The notes below the pieces were generated by a model. It searched no databases, was not told the DNA's origin, and saw only the letters and a list, made by a program, of their open reading frames with translations. Below, piece after piece: positions 52,299-61,874 of a stretch of DNA of 64,000 nt. The translations under genes and the position numbers were made by a program. Origin of the DNA: Ferrimonas gelatinilytica (GTDB taxonomy: Bacteria > Pseudomonadota > Gammaproteobacteria > Enterobacterales > Shewanellaceae); assembly GCF_039544205.1 (NCBI RefSeq), contig NZ_BAABLF010000029.1, positions 69,123-133,122 of the forward strand, read 5' to 3'. Numbering within the stretch: position 1 is the stretch's first letter; every line of letters begins with the position of its first letter.

Positions 52299-53756
52299 TC
52301 AAGACTGTGTAAGCGGGGGGCGATGGCCAGACTCCCCAGCTAGTTGGCCGATATTCGCCACCATACGCCGGAACAAAATCAGGTGGGCCGGCAGCAACAA
52401 CCACCAATAGATGAGCCCCCACGCCCCGGCGGGATACCACCAGCAGGTCAGACGTAACTGGGTGCCTCCACTCTTTGTCGGATCGAGGTCGAAGGTGATC
52501 CCCCCCATGCCGGGTGCCTTCATGCCGAAAAACAGGGTCAGCTTTCTCTCCGGCTCCAACTCCGCCACCGACCAGGAGTCGACCCGATCCCCCAGACGCA
52601 ATTGGTCCGGATCCCGGCGGTAGTAGTTCATTCCAGGGCCGCCAATGAGGCGATCGAACCCTTCTCGGATCCGCCAAAGGGGATCCAGGGCGAAGTAACG
52701 CGGAACACCGCCTATGCGACAGATCTCCTGCCACACCCGATCAGGAGGAGCGGCTAAGTGAGCCGTGGCCCCATCCTTCTTAGCGTAGAAGCCAAACTTC
52801 GGCTGCCAGCGGCGGCGCAAGAGGCTGGCCAGAGGCGGGGTTGCAGCAGCGACTTGGGAGCGCTCCTGCGACAAAGCCCAGCGCAGAGCCTCCTCGAAAC
52901 TCATCAGGTCCCGAGGTAGGATTCGACGCAGGGGGCGGTCGTCCGCCAGAAGATCCTGCTTGAGTCCCCCGACCAGCGCCTTGGCGATCCCGGTGGGAAC
53001 CGAGGTGATCCAGCGTAGCCATCGGGCGGATAAGCCGGGACTGAGCAGGGGCACCGGCAGGATCCTAATCCGCCGCCCCAGTTGACGAGCCAGGATGCGG
53101 ATCTGCGCCTCGTAGCTCAACACCTCCGGGCCGCAGACCTTGTACTGCTGCCCCGCCGTCTCGGGGTGGTCCAGCAGTTCAACCAGGTCGGCCAGCAGGT
53201 CTGGCAGGGCGATAGGGGCCATCTTTGAGCGCACCCATTTCGGCGTGATCATCACCGGCAGGTGGTTGACCAGATCTCGCATCACTTCGAAGGCGGCCGA
53301 GCCGGGCCCGATGATCACTGGCGCCCCCAACTCGGTCACCGGAATACCGCTGCGGCGCAGAATCTCGCCGGTGGCAGTGCGGCTGCGTAGGTGGGTGGAG
53401 TCAGCGCCTTCCGGATGCAGGGCGCCGAGATAGATGATGCGACGAACTCCGGCCTGCGCGGCCGCGTCGGCCAGGTTTCGCGCCCCGAGAGCCTCGCGCT
53501 CATCAAACCCCGCCCCCTCTGTCATGCCGTGGATCAGGTAGTAGACGACCGATATATCTTGCAAAGCGGGTTTCAGGGTCTCGGGTTTAAGGACGTCCAC
53601 CGACTGGATCTCACAGGACCAGTCGCGTGGTGCCAGTACGCTTTTGTCACGCGCGGCAGCGCGCACCCTCCACCCCCGCTGCAGTAGCTCGGGAACCAGG
53701 TGACTGCCCACGAAGCCGCTGGCCCCCAGAACCAGGATCCTTTCACTCTGTGTCAT
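52299..53756 (-). CDS. SDR-family protein with C-terminal DUF2867 domain
   Basis: A 485-residue two-domain protein. Residues 1-about 290 are an atypical short-chain dehydrogenase/NmrA-like Rossmann domain starting VLGASGFVGSHLVPELL and with YLIHGMTEG and YLGALHP. The remainder is DUF2867, with FALDPLWRIREGFDRLIGGPGM, LTLFFGMKAPGMGGITFDL and a hydrophobic C-terminal stretch (WGLIYWWLLLPAHLILFRRMV) that may bind the membrane. Such proteins are common in proteobacteria but have no established reaction. ATG preceded by GGAG at six bases. Downstream of the glycosyltransferase gene in the same direction (62 bases). Confidence 0.85.
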   Translation of the reverse strand: MTQSERILVLGASGFVGSHLVPELLQRGWRVRAAARDKSVLAPRDWSCEIQSVDVLKPETLKPALQDISVVYYLIHGMTEGAGFDEREALGARNLADAAAQAGVRRIIYLGALHPEGADSTHLRSRTATGEILRRSGIPVTELGAPVIIGPGSAAFEVMRDLVNHLPVMITPKWVRSKMAPIALPDLLADLVELLDHPETAGQQYKVCGPEVLSYEAQIRILARQLGRRIRILPVPLLSPGLSARWLRWITSVPTGIAKALVGGLKQDLLADDRPLRRILPRDLMSFEEALRWALSQERSQVAAATPPLASLLRRRWQPKFGFYAKKDGATAHLAAPPDRVWQEICRIGGVPRYFALDPLWRIREGFDRLIGGPGMNYYRRDPDQLRLGDRVDSWSVAELEPERKLTLFFGMKAPGMGGITFDLDPTKSGGTQLRLTCWWYPAGAWGLIYWWLLLPAHLILFRRMVANIGQLAGESGHRPPLTQS

Positions 53757-53818
53757 CGCCCCCTCCCCATTGTTAGCATCCTAGTTGAACGTACCAGCCG
53801 CACGGTGCGATCAGACGG

Positions 53819-54877
53819 CTAACGCTCCATGGCCCACTGATTCTGCCAGGCCTCCGGTAACTTCGCCTGCGCCCAGACCCGGCGGCAGAGACCCTCCGTC
53901 TCCTGCCACTGCCCTCGCTGCAGCCAGGCAACCAGCAGATCCCCCACCGGCGGGTATCCAACGGGTGGCATTGCCGTTCCTTTACGCCATTGTCGCACCC
54001 GATCCGGATCCCAGGAAGCCAGCAACTGCCCAGCCCCAAGCAGCTTAAGCGCCAGGGCATTGGATTGCTGCTCAAACTGCCCCTTGAGCGGCCGAAGTAG
54101 CAACTTTTTCCCCAACACCAGAGCTTCGGAAGCCAGTTCGAACCCCGCGGAGGCGATGACGCCCTCGCAGGCGGTGAGTTCCCTCTGGAAGTTGGCGCGA
54201 CTGAAACCATGCCACTGAACATTTCCGGGAACCCTTTGCGTTGGGGCGCTGCCGTGAAAAACCGCGAAGGCCATCTCCGGCAACTGCGCCAGCAAGGAAA
54301 GAATGGTATCGGTCTCTTCGAAGGGCAGGTAGACAAGGATCCGGCCATTACTGTCGGTGGGCGTGAGGGGCTCAACGACGGGGGGAAGGAGATCGCAACC
54401 AAAATGGTGCCAGTGGCAGCCCAAGGCCACCGATGTGGGCGCGAAGTAGTTCATTATCAACCGGTTGATCGGCCCATAGCCCACCACAGGCACAGGGTGA
54501 CGGAAGGCATTCTGATGGCTAATGCCGATACAGGGCTTACCCTGGCGTCGGGCCGCCCAGGCGCTGATGGGCTCAAAATCGTTGAGCACCAAGTCATACT
54601 GGGACAGATCAAGAACCCGGACATCACGCCACCATTGCCAAACTCGATTTTGGCGCAGGGTTTGCCAAAGGTCGATACGACCATCTCGGGTGACGAAACT
54701 GAGTCCGCCCTTACAGCGAAAGTCGCCGAACGCCGCCATATCGAAAAATGCCTCCCGGGGACGGCCGGAGAACAGGTAATCGACCTCCAACCCGGCCCGT
54801 TCCAACGCATCCGCCATCACCCGGGCCCGGGTTATGTGCCCGTTGCCCGTACCCTGCACGCCGTAAAGGATCCGCAT
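53819..54877 (-). CDS. MJ1255/VC2487-type glycosyltransferase
   Basis: A 352-residue protein of the glycosyltransferase superfamily with MurG-like fold: starts MRILYGVQGTGNGHITRARVM, and contains VNDFEP-like LVLNDFEPISAWAA, CIGISHQNAF and the C-terminal donor-binding CEGVIASAGFELASEALVLGKKLLLRPLKGQFEQ. These features match the VC2487 family. Donor and acceptor are unknown. ATG at 54877 has AAGGAG seven bases upstream; the open frame extends 107 codons further upstream without stops, but I do not consider that part used. Confidence 0.85.
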   Translation of the reverse strand: MRILYGVQGTGNGHITRARVMADALERAGLEVDYLFSGRPREAFFDMAAFGDFRCKGGLSFVTRDGRIDLWQTLRQNRVWQWWRDVRVLDLSQYDLVLNDFEPISAWAARRQGKPCIGISHQNAFRHPVPVVGYGPINRLIMNYFAPTSVALGCHWHHFGCDLLPPVVEPLTPTDSNGRILVYLPFEETDTILSLLAQLPEMAFAVFHGSAPTQRVPGNVQWHGFSRANFQRELTACEGVIASAGFELASEALVLGKKLLLRPLKGQFEQQSNALALKLLGAGQLLASWDPDRVRQWRKGTAMPPVGYPPVGDLLVAWLQRGQWQETEGLCRRVWAQAKLPEAWQNQWAMER

Positions 54878-55251
54878 GGATTTGCTCCTTGTCTTGGGAT
54901 TAAAGTCGCCCAATAAATCCAGCCCAGCATGGCCGCTCCGCTCCCCGGCAGAGCCGGCAAAGTCGCAGTGGCAGACCTGAGCCGGTCCATGGCAAAGTCG
55001 GACCCGCTGCAGGCGATTCTTAATTATCCGGTAGCAGAGCGCCTCGATGACAAGGGCGAAGCCCTCCGGTTTGGACGCCGACTTAAGCTTGGGCCATAAC
55101 AACAAGGTGACGGTATCGCGCACCTCCATGATCGTAATGTGATAGCGTTTCCGACGCCGAAGTTGGGAAATACTCTGTCGCAGATCATTGCATTCCAAGG
55201 ATAATTCGCTACTTTGACACTCATCTGCATCACCACCCTCAGGAGTAAGGC
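54878..55251. other. Divergent spacer between the glycosyltransferase gene and rraA
   Basis: About 370 bases. A minus-strand frame (54878-55198) in phase with the glycosyltransferase is open for 107 codons and reads like possible protein (RKRYHITIMEVRDTVTLLLW), but the strong ribosome site at 54877 argues against a fusion. No other gene seen; it must hold the two promoters. Confidence 0.35.
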
Positions 55252-55737
55252 ATGCACTACAACACCTCAGAACTCTGCGACCTTTACGGCGATCAGATCG
55301 ACGTCGTCGAACCGCTGTTCAGCAACTTCGGTGGCTTGGCGGCCTTCTCGGGGCCTCTGCGCACAGTAAAATGTTTCGAAGATAACAGTGCCATCGCCGA
55401 AGTGCTGGAGGAGCAGGGTGAGGGTCGGATCCTGCTGGTGGACGGGGGAGGCTCCCTCCGCCGCGCCCTGCTCGACGCGCCGCTGGCAGAGTTGGCGGTC
55501 AAGCGAGGCTGGCAGGGATTGGTGATCTACGGCGCTGTGCGCGACGTCGAACAACTGGAGGAGATGGAGTTGGGTATCATGGCGATGGCGCCGATCCCGG
55601 TGGGCGCCGTTCAACAGGGAGAGGGTCAGATCGATGTCCCGGTCAACTTTGGCGGCGTCACCTTCCTGCCGGAGGATCATCTCTACGTGGACGCCACCGG
55701 CATCATCCTCGCCGACGAGCCACTGACTCTGGAGTAA
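55252..55737 (+). CDS. rraA: Ribonuclease E activity regulator RraA
   Basis: A 161-residue RraA, the E. coli length being 161. Motifs: LCDLYGDQIDVVEPLFSNFGG, GRILLVDGGGSLRRALLDA, GWQGLVIYGAVRDVEQLEEMELGI and the C-terminal LPEDHLYVDATGIIL. RraA trimers bind the RNase E C-terminal region and slow RNA decay. ATG has AGGAG six bases upstream. With rng and csrD elsewhere in the window, it is one of three RNA-decay genes here, but they are not clustered. Confidence 0.95.
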   Translation: MHYNTSELCDLYGDQIDVVEPLFSNFGGLAAFSGPLRTVKCFEDNSAIAEVLEEQGEGRILLVDGGGSLRRALLDAPLAELAVKRGWQGLVIYGAVRDVEQLEEMELGIMAMAPIPVGAVQQGEGQIDVPVNFGGVTFLPEDHLYVDATGIILADEPLTLE

Positions 55738-55767
55738 GGCCCAACCAAACCCGGCAAGCGTTAGCGC

Positions 55768-57726
55768 TCAGAGGGGGGACTGGACGCCATTATCATCCGG
55801 CCCCCTCTTGGCATCGGCACCCAGTGGCTCGGGGGGGGATACCCCGTACCCCTGGACGGCGTCGATCCCCAATGACCATAGGCGCGCCGCCAACTCAGCC
55901 TGCTCTACCTGCTGGGCCACCACCTTAAGTCCACGGCCGTGTGCGGCGCGGACCATCATCTCAATCAGATCGTTCTGCCCCGGTTCCTCGAGCAAGGCCC
56001 GGGTGTAAGCCGGGTCAAGCTTGATCCCCGTCAGGCCTGGCTGCGCCAGCAGCACCATTCCCGATGGGGTGGTGTGATCCAGCCAGAGCCGAGCGCCTTT
56101 GTTGGCGAGGGTTTCAATCACCGCACGGGTTCGGTCTGGGTCCATCAGGAAAGCCCGCTCAGGGATCTCCAGCCCAACCCGATTCCAGTGCGTCGCCAGT
56201 CTATGGCAAAGCGGCTTGATAAACAGGGGGTCGAGTACCGATTCAGCAGTGAGGTTACAGGTCAGAACGCTGCGCTTAGGAAGACGCGGAAGCTGCACCA
56301 ACAGCGTATCGAGTATCAACAAGTCAAATCTCTGGTGGCACTGTTGTCTGGCCACTTGAGCCATTACCGCACCGGGCCCCGCCACGTTGTCACCCTCGCC
56401 AAAGCGCACTAGGACCTCATGATAGAGGTACTCTCCCCCGGCACCCTCACTGGCCTGCCATAGCAACCGGGGCGGTTGATTCAGCACCTTATCTAAGTGT
56501 CGCGCCTGTTCCGACGGCTCCACCCAACCGGGCTCTCCCTCCTGCTCACAGAGATAGAGGCTCGATTCCTCGTGAAGCAAAGCCTTCGACATCACCGCCT
56601 CCAGCCGCTCTTCAAGCCGCTCTCCCACGTCCCCCAACTGGTAGGGAACCGATACCAGTAAAACACGCTCGCCACCGGCCTGCTGCAACGCCGACAACAA
56701 GTGCTGACGCATCTCAGCCTCGAGTTGGGCGAGGGTATCCTGCATGATGCCGGGAAACAGCAGAAGAAAATCCGCAAACCCGATACGGTACGCGCGGGAG
56801 TAGGGAAGGCGTACGGTGGTCTCCGTTAGGATGGCAGCAATCTCCCTCAAAAGTGCCTGCTCCCCATCGACACCCCCTTTCAACTCCACCCGGTCCAACC
56901 CCACCAGATGCAGGCGAACCAGCATCCCACCTCCCAGCTCCTCATCGCTAAGTAGCTGGGCCAGTCTCTGCCGGCCGCGGCTGAGGTTCCCCAGACCGGT
57001 CTGCTCATCCACCAACGACTGTGCCCTCAACCGCTCCACCTGACGACACTGCTCATGGAACATCGCTTCGGAGTTATCCACCATCAGATTCATCGTCTGC
57101 ACCAAAGAGCGCAGCTCACGAAACCGCGGCAGGTGTGCCTGCTTCAAGTAACGATGGCGCCGCAGTCCCGCTGCTTGCTTCTCCGCCAGGTGCAACGGTT
57201 TCAGCAGGCGGCGCAGGATCCAGCTGCCCGTGAGGCCCGCCACCAATGCCAGCAGACCGGCGCTCCATAGGGCACGCAGGCTAATCCGCCAGAGATATTG
57301 ATGGGCGCGTTCGGTGCTGGCCTGGATGCTCAGTTCGGCCACCAGTCGCCACTGGGCATTAACCTCACTGCTCTCGGTCGCCGCCTCCAGCGGCAACAGC
57401 GCCTGAAACCAGGTCGGTGTGCCGGTGTCTATCTCCTGGCGTCGCCGGAGGATCTTTTCTGTGCCGTCCAGGCTGGTGAGTTGGATCTCCCGGTAATCGC
57501 CCCGGTCAAAGATGCTGTCAACCATGGAACCGGCCAACACCCAATCCCCCTGGGCCAGAACCGGCGACAGCGAGAGCCCCAGAGAGGTGGCTGTATCCTG
57601 AGCATGGCTGGCGAGTTGATGATTGAGAAACTGCTGACTGCCCTGCAGGTATAGCCAGAGGTTGGCCGCGGTTAACGAGCCGATCAACAGCAGCATCGCC
57701 GCGACCAGCAGTCGATATAAGCTCAT
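55768..57726 (-). CDS. lapD: LapD-like c-di-GMP receptor (degenerate GGDEF-EAL)
   Basis: A 652-residue inner-membrane receptor. A periplasmic domain of LapD/MoxY type lies between helices at about residues 7-25 and 158-178, followed by HAMP (RRLLKPLHLAEKQA) and a signalling helix. The GGDEF motif is replaced (GFADFLLLFPG) and the EAL motif reads HEVL, so it is a binding rather than a catalytic pair. LapD sequesters the protease LapG when c-di-GMP is high, keeping adhesins on the cell surface. The start overlaps the lapG stop codon (ATGA), making lapG-lapD one operon. Identification rests on this pairing and the periplasmic domain. Confidence 0.85.
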   Translation of the reverse strand: MSLYRLLVAAMLLLIGSLTAANLWLYLQGSQQFLNHQLASHAQDTATSLGLSLSPVLAQGDWVLAGSMVDSIFDRGDYREIQLTSLDGTEKILRRRQEIDTGTPTWFQALLPLEAATESSEVNAQWRLVAELSIQASTERAHQYLWRISLRALWSAGLLALVAGLTGSWILRRLLKPLHLAEKQAAGLRRHRYLKQAHLPRFRELRSLVQTMNLMVDNSEAMFHEQCRQVERLRAQSLVDEQTGLGNLSRGRQRLAQLLSDEELGGGMLVRLHLVGLDRVELKGGVDGEQALLREIAAILTETTVRLPYSRAYRIGFADFLLLFPGIMQDTLAQLEAEMRQHLLSALQQAGGERVLLVSVPYQLGDVGERLEERLEAVMSKALLHEESSLYLCEQEGEPGWVEPSEQARHLDKVLNQPPRLLWQASEGAGGEYLYHEVLVRFGEGDNVAGPGAVMAQVARQQCHQRFDLLILDTLLVQLPRLPKRSVLTCNLTAESVLDPLFIKPLCHRLATHWNRVGLEIPERAFLMDPDRTRAVIETLANKGARLWLDHTTPSGMVLLAQPGLTGIKLDPAYTRALLEEPGQNDLIEMMVRAAHGRGLKVVAQQVEQAELAARLWSLGIDAVQGYGVSPPEPLGADAKRGPDDNGVQSPL

Positions 57727-58388
57727 CCTTCCCCCTCCTGTGCCAGCCGCATCATGAGATCTCCCCAAAGGTCGACCCCACTCTCACCCGCTTTGAGACG
57801 CACCCCTTGATCGAAGGCTCGGGCCCGCCAGAGCCCCTCGGCATTAAAACTGTAGACCGGCACCAGGTCCGGCCGTGCATCGCCGTCGCGGATCTCTCCC
57901 AACAGGTTGTCCAGCACCTTGGGCATTGCGTCAGGCTGATTCAGGTAAAGCAGCACCATATGCGCCTGATTGAGCTCGATCGCCTTGGCGTACATCAGCC
58001 GAAGATTTGGCGGCGGAACCCCGAGCACCCGAAGCGCAAAATACTTGGCGATCACGAAGTCCTCGCAATCTCCCCCCCCGCTGGCCACGGTTTCCAGCGG
58101 CGTGGCCCAGTAATCTGCCTGCCCCCAATGCTCCGCATCGGAAATAAAGTCCAGCCGATTAAAGTAATGGTTCACCGCTTCCAGTTGCTCAGCGGTGGTG
58201 GCCTCACGGGCCAGCTGCGCCAGCAACCACTGCTCCAGCGCCTGAACGCGGGCGACACCGTCAGGACCAAAGCGCTGCTCCAGCCGGTTCAACTGGGCTG
58301 GCTGGAAATACTGCTGCCAATCGGGTAACTCTGCCTGCACAGGGAAGCCAATCGCCAGGATAAAAAACAACCAACGACAGTGCTTCAC
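57723..58388 (-). CDS. lapG: LapG-like periplasmic cysteine protease
   Basis: About 221 residues: a signal peptide (MKHCRWLFFILAIGFPVQA) and a bacterial transglutaminase-like cysteine protease domain with the catalytic Cys in SGGGDCEDFVIAKYF, His in NQAHMVLLY and Asp in LDNLLGEI. LapG cleaves the N-terminal anchor of LapA-type adhesins when released by LapD, which causes biofilm dispersal; Ca2+ usually assists. GTG at 58388 is chosen because it begins the signal peptide, though its ribosome site is poor; a TTG at 58451 is the other possibility. No large adhesin gene is in the window. Confidence 0.83.
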   Translation of the reverse strand: MKHCRWLFFILAIGFPVQAELPDWQQYFQPAQLNRLEQRFGPDGVARVQALEQWLLAQLAREATTAEQLEAVNHYFNRLDFISDAEHWGQADYWATPLETVASGGGDCEDFVIAKYFALRVLGVPPPNLRLMYAKAIELNQAHMVLLYLNQPDAMPKVLDNLLGEIRDGDARPDLVPVYSFNAEGLWRARAFDQGVRLKAGESGVDLWGDLMMRLAQEGEG

Positions 58389-58527
58389 CGCGGCACAAAC
58401 AGGAGGCAGAGGGGGAAAACACGGTGCATCTATCGACCTCAAACCTTTCAACCGAGGAGATTTCTGTTAGACGCGTTAAAGTGTAGACTGTGGCGAATTT
58501 GACGAATGTACAGATAGGACCGTAACA

Positions 58528-59283
58528 ATGGCCGACGGCGGTGATAACAAAACCCACTTTGGCTACCAGGAGGTAGCCTCGGATAAGAAAGCGGAGATGG
58601 TGGCCGATGTGTTCCACTCGGTGGCATCCAAGTACGATCTGATGAACGATGTCATGTCGTTCGGGGTCCACCGTTACTGGAAACGTTTTACCATCGAGTG
58701 TGCCGCGGCGCGTCCGGGAATGAAGGTCTTGGACCTGGCTGGCGGTACCGGGGATCTGACCGCCAAGTTCTCACACCTGGTCGGCGAAACCGGCGAAGTG
58801 GTGCTGGCGGACATCAACGACTCCATGCTCAAAGTCGGCCGTGCCAAACTGCAGGACAACGGTGTGGTTGGCAACGTCAACTACGTTCAGGCCAACGCCG
58901 AGGCCCTGCCATTCCCGGACAACCATTTCGACATCATTACCATCGCGTTCGGTCTGCGCAACGTCACGGACAAGGCCAAGGCACTGCACTCCATGCAGCG
59001 TGTTCTCAAGCCCGGCGGCAAGCTGCTGGTTCTGGAGTTTTCCAAGCCGCAGAATGAACTGATGCAAAAAGCCTACGACTTTTACAGCTTCAAAATCATT
59101 CCCAACATGGGGGCGATGATCGCCGGCGATAAGGAGTCCTACCTCTATCTCTCCGAATCTATCCGTATGCATCCGGATCAAGAGACACTGAAAAACATGA
59201 TGTTGGAGGCGGGCTTCGACCAGGCGGATTACGTCAACATGACCAATGGTGTGGTCGCACTGCATCGGGGCTACAAATTCTGA
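58528..59283 (+). CDS. ubiE: Ubiquinone/menaquinone methyltransferase UbiE
   Basis: A 251-residue SAM-dependent C-methyltransferase, the same length as E. coli UbiE. Motifs: THFGYQEVASDKKAEMVADVFHSVA, VLDLAGGTGDLTA (motif I), LPFPDNHFDIITIAFGLRN and VLKPGGKLLVLEF. It methylates 2-methoxy-6-polyprenyl benzoquinol in ubiquinone synthesis. ATG with AGGA eight bases upstream. First gene of ubiE-ubiJ-ubiB. Confidence 0.97.
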   Translation: MADGGDNKTHFGYQEVASDKKAEMVADVFHSVASKYDLMNDVMSFGVHRYWKRFTIECAAARPGMKVLDLAGGTGDLTAKFSHLVGETGEVVLADINDSMLKVGRAKLQDNGVVGNVNYVQANAEALPFPDNHFDIITIAFGLRNVTDKAKALHSMQRVLKPGGKLLVLEFSKPQNELMQKAYDFYSFKIIPNMGAMIAGDKESYLYLSESIRMHPDQETLKNMMLEAGFDQADYVNMTNGVVALHRGYKF

Positions 59284-59332
59284 TCGTAAGGGGCCAAACC
59301 CCTGGCCCTTTGATTTCACGCTTAGGAAGGCT

Positions 59333-59935
59333 ATGCAAATCGCAACATTAGCAGCAGGCTCCCTGGAGAAAGCCTTAGCGAGTCTGCTGAAATACCACCC
59401 CGACCCTAACCCCCTGGCCTCCTGGCACGGGCAGGTGATCCAACTCACCTTGGCGCCCCTGCCGTTTGACCTTTTTCTCATCCTGAGCAACCCCATCCAG
59501 GTCTACAGCAGTTACGGTGGCGACCCCCACTGCCGACTCTCATTGAGCCTGAACACCCTCAAACAGATTCAGGCGGGAGCGCCACTCTCGGAGCTGATGA
59601 AACAGGGCAGCCTGGAGATCCAGGGTGATATGCAACTGGCGGGGAAACTGGCGGGGCTACTCAGTGCTATCGAGCCGGATCTCGCCGCTCCCCTGAGCCG
59701 CTTTATGGGTGACGCCATGGCCTACCGAGTCGAGCGCGCCGGGCGACGACTGACCGCAGAAGCAGCCCGGCAACTTGGCCGGCTGCAGAAGCACGGTGGT
59801 ACCCTGCTCCAGGAGGAGCTGCGCATCGCACCGGGCATCCCGGAGTTTCGACACTTCAGCGGCCAAGTGACCGAGTTGCAACAACGTAGCGAAGTCCTGC
59901 TTCAACGTCTTGATGCCCTGGAGTCAACGCGATGA
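59333..59935 (+). CDS. ubiJ: Ubiquinone biosynthesis accessory factor UbiJ
   Basis: A 200-residue protein with an N-terminal SCP2-like lipid-binding domain (LPFDLFLILSNPIQVYSSYGGDPHCRLSL, GSLEIQGDMQLAGKLAGLL) and a C-terminal coiled coil (QVTELQQRSEVLLQRLDALE). UbiJ carries the hydrophobic ubiquinone precursors inside the soluble Ubi complex. ATG at 59333 with AGGA five bases upstream; the longer in-frame N terminus overlaps ubiE and is not conserved. Overlaps ubiB by four bases (ATGA). Confidence 0.93.
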   Translation: MQIATLAAGSLEKALASLLKYHPDPNPLASWHGQVIQLTLAPLPFDLFLILSNPIQVYSSYGGDPHCRLSLSLNTLKQIQAGAPLSELMKQGSLEIQGDMQLAGKLAGLLSAIEPDLAAPLSRFMGDAMAYRVERAGRRLTAEAARQLGRLQKHGGTLLQEELRIAPGIPEFRHFSGQVTELQQRSEVLLQRLDALESTR

Positions 59936-61566
59936 GTCTGACTGCTCTGCGAAGGGGTTTGACGATTGCCGCCACACTGCGCCGATACCGCCTGCTGGCG
60001 CTGCTACCGCCTCATCGGCAGCCCGCAGCACTCCGTTGGCTGGATCGGGTCCTATTCTTCCTGCCTCGGCAAGCCGCAGATCAGCCGGCTCCCCAACGTC
60101 TGAACCTGGCCCTGCAACACCTTGGGCCGGTCTATATCAAGTTTGGGCAGATGCTCTCCACCCGACGGGACCTGCTACCGGACGATCTCGCCGATGCGCT
60201 GGCAACCCTGCAGGACCAGGTCCCCCCATTCTGCTCCGAGCTGGCCCAGCAACAGATAGAACAGGCACTGGGCGGGCGTATTTCTGAGCATTTCGATGAG
60301 TTCGACCCCAAACCGCTGGCCTCGGCATCCGTGGCACAGATCCACACCGCTCGACTCAAAGAGAGCGGTGAGTCTGTGGTCCTTAAGGTTATCCGTCCCG
60401 GGATCCGCAGCACCATCGAGTCCGACCTTAGCCTGATGACACTGGTTGCCAGGCTGCTGGCGGCCAGTCGCCAGGGGCGACGCCTTCATCCAGTGGAAGT
60501 GGTCGAGGATTACCGGCGTACCATACTAGCGGAGCTGGACCTGGTGCGCGAAGCGGATAATGCCATCCAGCTGCGCCGCAATTTTCGGGACTCTGATGCC
60601 CTCTATATTCCCCAGGTCTACCCCAGGTTCAGCCATCCAAGCCTGATGGTGATGGAACGCATCAACGGGATCCCGGTCACCGACATCGCCGCTCTGCAGG
60701 CGCAAGGCACCAACATGAAAAAGCTGGCGGAAAGGGGGGTTGAAGTGTTCTTTACCCAGGTCTTCCGTGACAACTTCTTTCATGCCGATATGCACCCGGG
60801 GAACATCTTCGTATCGCGCCAGCATCCGCAGGACCCCCAATATATCGGCATCGACTGCGGTATCGTCGGCCGCCTGTCAGAGCAGGATAAGCGGGATATG
60901 GCCGCCATCTTCCTGGCCTTCTTCAACCACGACTATCATGTCCTGGCCCAACAGTTTCTGAGCTCTGGCTGGGTTCATGCCGATACCGACATGGCGGAGT
61001 TCGAGTATGCCTTGCGTAAAGTCTTCCAGCCGCTGGAAAACAAGCCACTGGCAGAGATAAGCTTTGGCCATGTCCTGGTTCAGCTGTTCCGCACCGCCCA
61101 CCAGTTCGGCATGATCGTGAAGCCTCAGCTGGTTTTGCTGGAGAAGACGCTTCTCTATGTTGAGGGGCTAGGGCGGCAACTCTACCCGCAGCTGGATCTC
61201 TGGGCCACCGCCAAGCCCTTCCTGGAACAGTGGATGGCACAGCAGCACAGCCCGACGAATCAGCTTAAAAAGCTTAGGCAAGCGGTTCCAAAGCTGGCGG
61301 AACAGCTTCCAGGCTTACCTCAGCTACTGCATGAAAATCTGCTACTTGGACGCAACCTGCTTGCCAACCCCGGTCAGGTAATGGAGCGCTACATCGCCGA
61401 ACGGCGGCGGCAGCACACCAGCAACCTGATCTTTTCGGTAGGCGGTGTATTGGTGATCTCAAGCACAATCTTGCTGGGCAAAACCGTTACAATCTGGCCA
61501 TCGGCCACTTTGGCGGCTGCTGGGCTGCTCGCTTGGTGGCTAAGCTGGCAGATTAGGCAACCGTAA
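59932..61566 (+). CDS. ubiB: Protein kinase-like UbiB
   Basis: A 544-residue ADCK/UbiB-family ATPase, the E. coli size being 546. It shows the KxGQ motif (LGPVYIKFGQMLSTRRDLLP), the Ala-rich nucleotide loop (LASASVAQIHTARL), VVLKVIRPG with the catalytic Lys, NFFHADMHPGNIFV (HxDxxxxN) and two C-terminal membrane helices. It is needed for ubiquinone synthesis and probably extracts lipid precursors from the membrane. ATG overlaps ubiJ. Followed after 71 bases by tatA, a typical order. Confidence 0.97.
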   Translation: MSLTALRRGLTIAATLRRYRLLALLPPHRQPAALRWLDRVLFFLPRQAADQPAPQRLNLALQHLGPVYIKFGQMLSTRRDLLPDDLADALATLQDQVPPFCSELAQQQIEQALGGRISEHFDEFDPKPLASASVAQIHTARLKESGESVVLKVIRPGIRSTIESDLSLMTLVARLLAASRQGRRLHPVEVVEDYRRTILAELDLVREADNAIQLRRNFRDSDALYIPQVYPRFSHPSLMVMERINGIPVTDIAALQAQGTNMKKLAERGVEVFFTQVFRDNFFHADMHPGNIFVSRQHPQDPQYIGIDCGIVGRLSEQDKRDMAAIFLAFFNHDYHVLAQQFLSSGWVHADTDMAEFEYALRKVFQPLENKPLAEISFGHVLVQLFRTAHQFGMIVKPQLVLLEKTLLYVEGLGRQLYPQLDLWATAKPFLEQWMAQQHSPTNQLKKLRQAVPKLAEQLPGLPQLLHENLLLGRNLLANPGQVMERYIAERRRQHTSNLIFSVGGVLVISSTILLGKTVTIWPSATLAAAGLLAWWLSWQIRQP

Positions 61567-61637
61567 TGAAGTCACGGTACACTTAACTTCTACATTCGGT
61601 GTAGAGCACCGAGTCGATCAATTTGATAGGAGCCGTC

Positions 61638-61868
61638 ATGGGCAATTTTGGTATTTGGCAACTGCTGATCGTTGCACTCATTGTCGTTCTGCTGTTCGGC
61701 ACAAAGAAGCTGCGCGGTATCGGCAGTGATCTGGGCGGCGCCGTGAAAGGCTTTAAGAACGCCATGTCCGACGACAAGCAGGATGAGTCCAAAAAAGCAC
61801 TTGAAAACAGCGATAAAGCCGAGCGAAGTGCAGAGAAAACCGAACAGAAGAACAAAGAGCAGGCGTAA
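61638..61868 (+). CDS. tatA: Sec-independent protein translocase subunit TatA
   Basis: A 76-residue TatA: the N-terminal helix IWQLLIVALIVVLLFGTKKL, the hinge and amphipathic helix (GIGSDLGGAVKGFKNAM), then an acidic, lysine-rich tail. It forms the oligomeric channel for folded proteins carrying twin-arginine signals. ATG at 61638 with AGGAG five bases upstream. First gene of tatABC. Confidence 0.95.
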   Translation: MGNFGIWQLLIVALIVVLLFGTKKLRGIGSDLGGAVKGFKNAMSDDKQDESKKALENSDKAERSAEKTEQKNKEQA

Positions 61869-61874
61869 TCAAAT

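Noticed and set aside
54878..55198. N-terminal extension of the glycosyltransferase by 107 residues
   Set aside because: AAGGAG seven bases before the ATG at 54877 and the family-typical MRILYGVQGTG start indicate the shorter protein.
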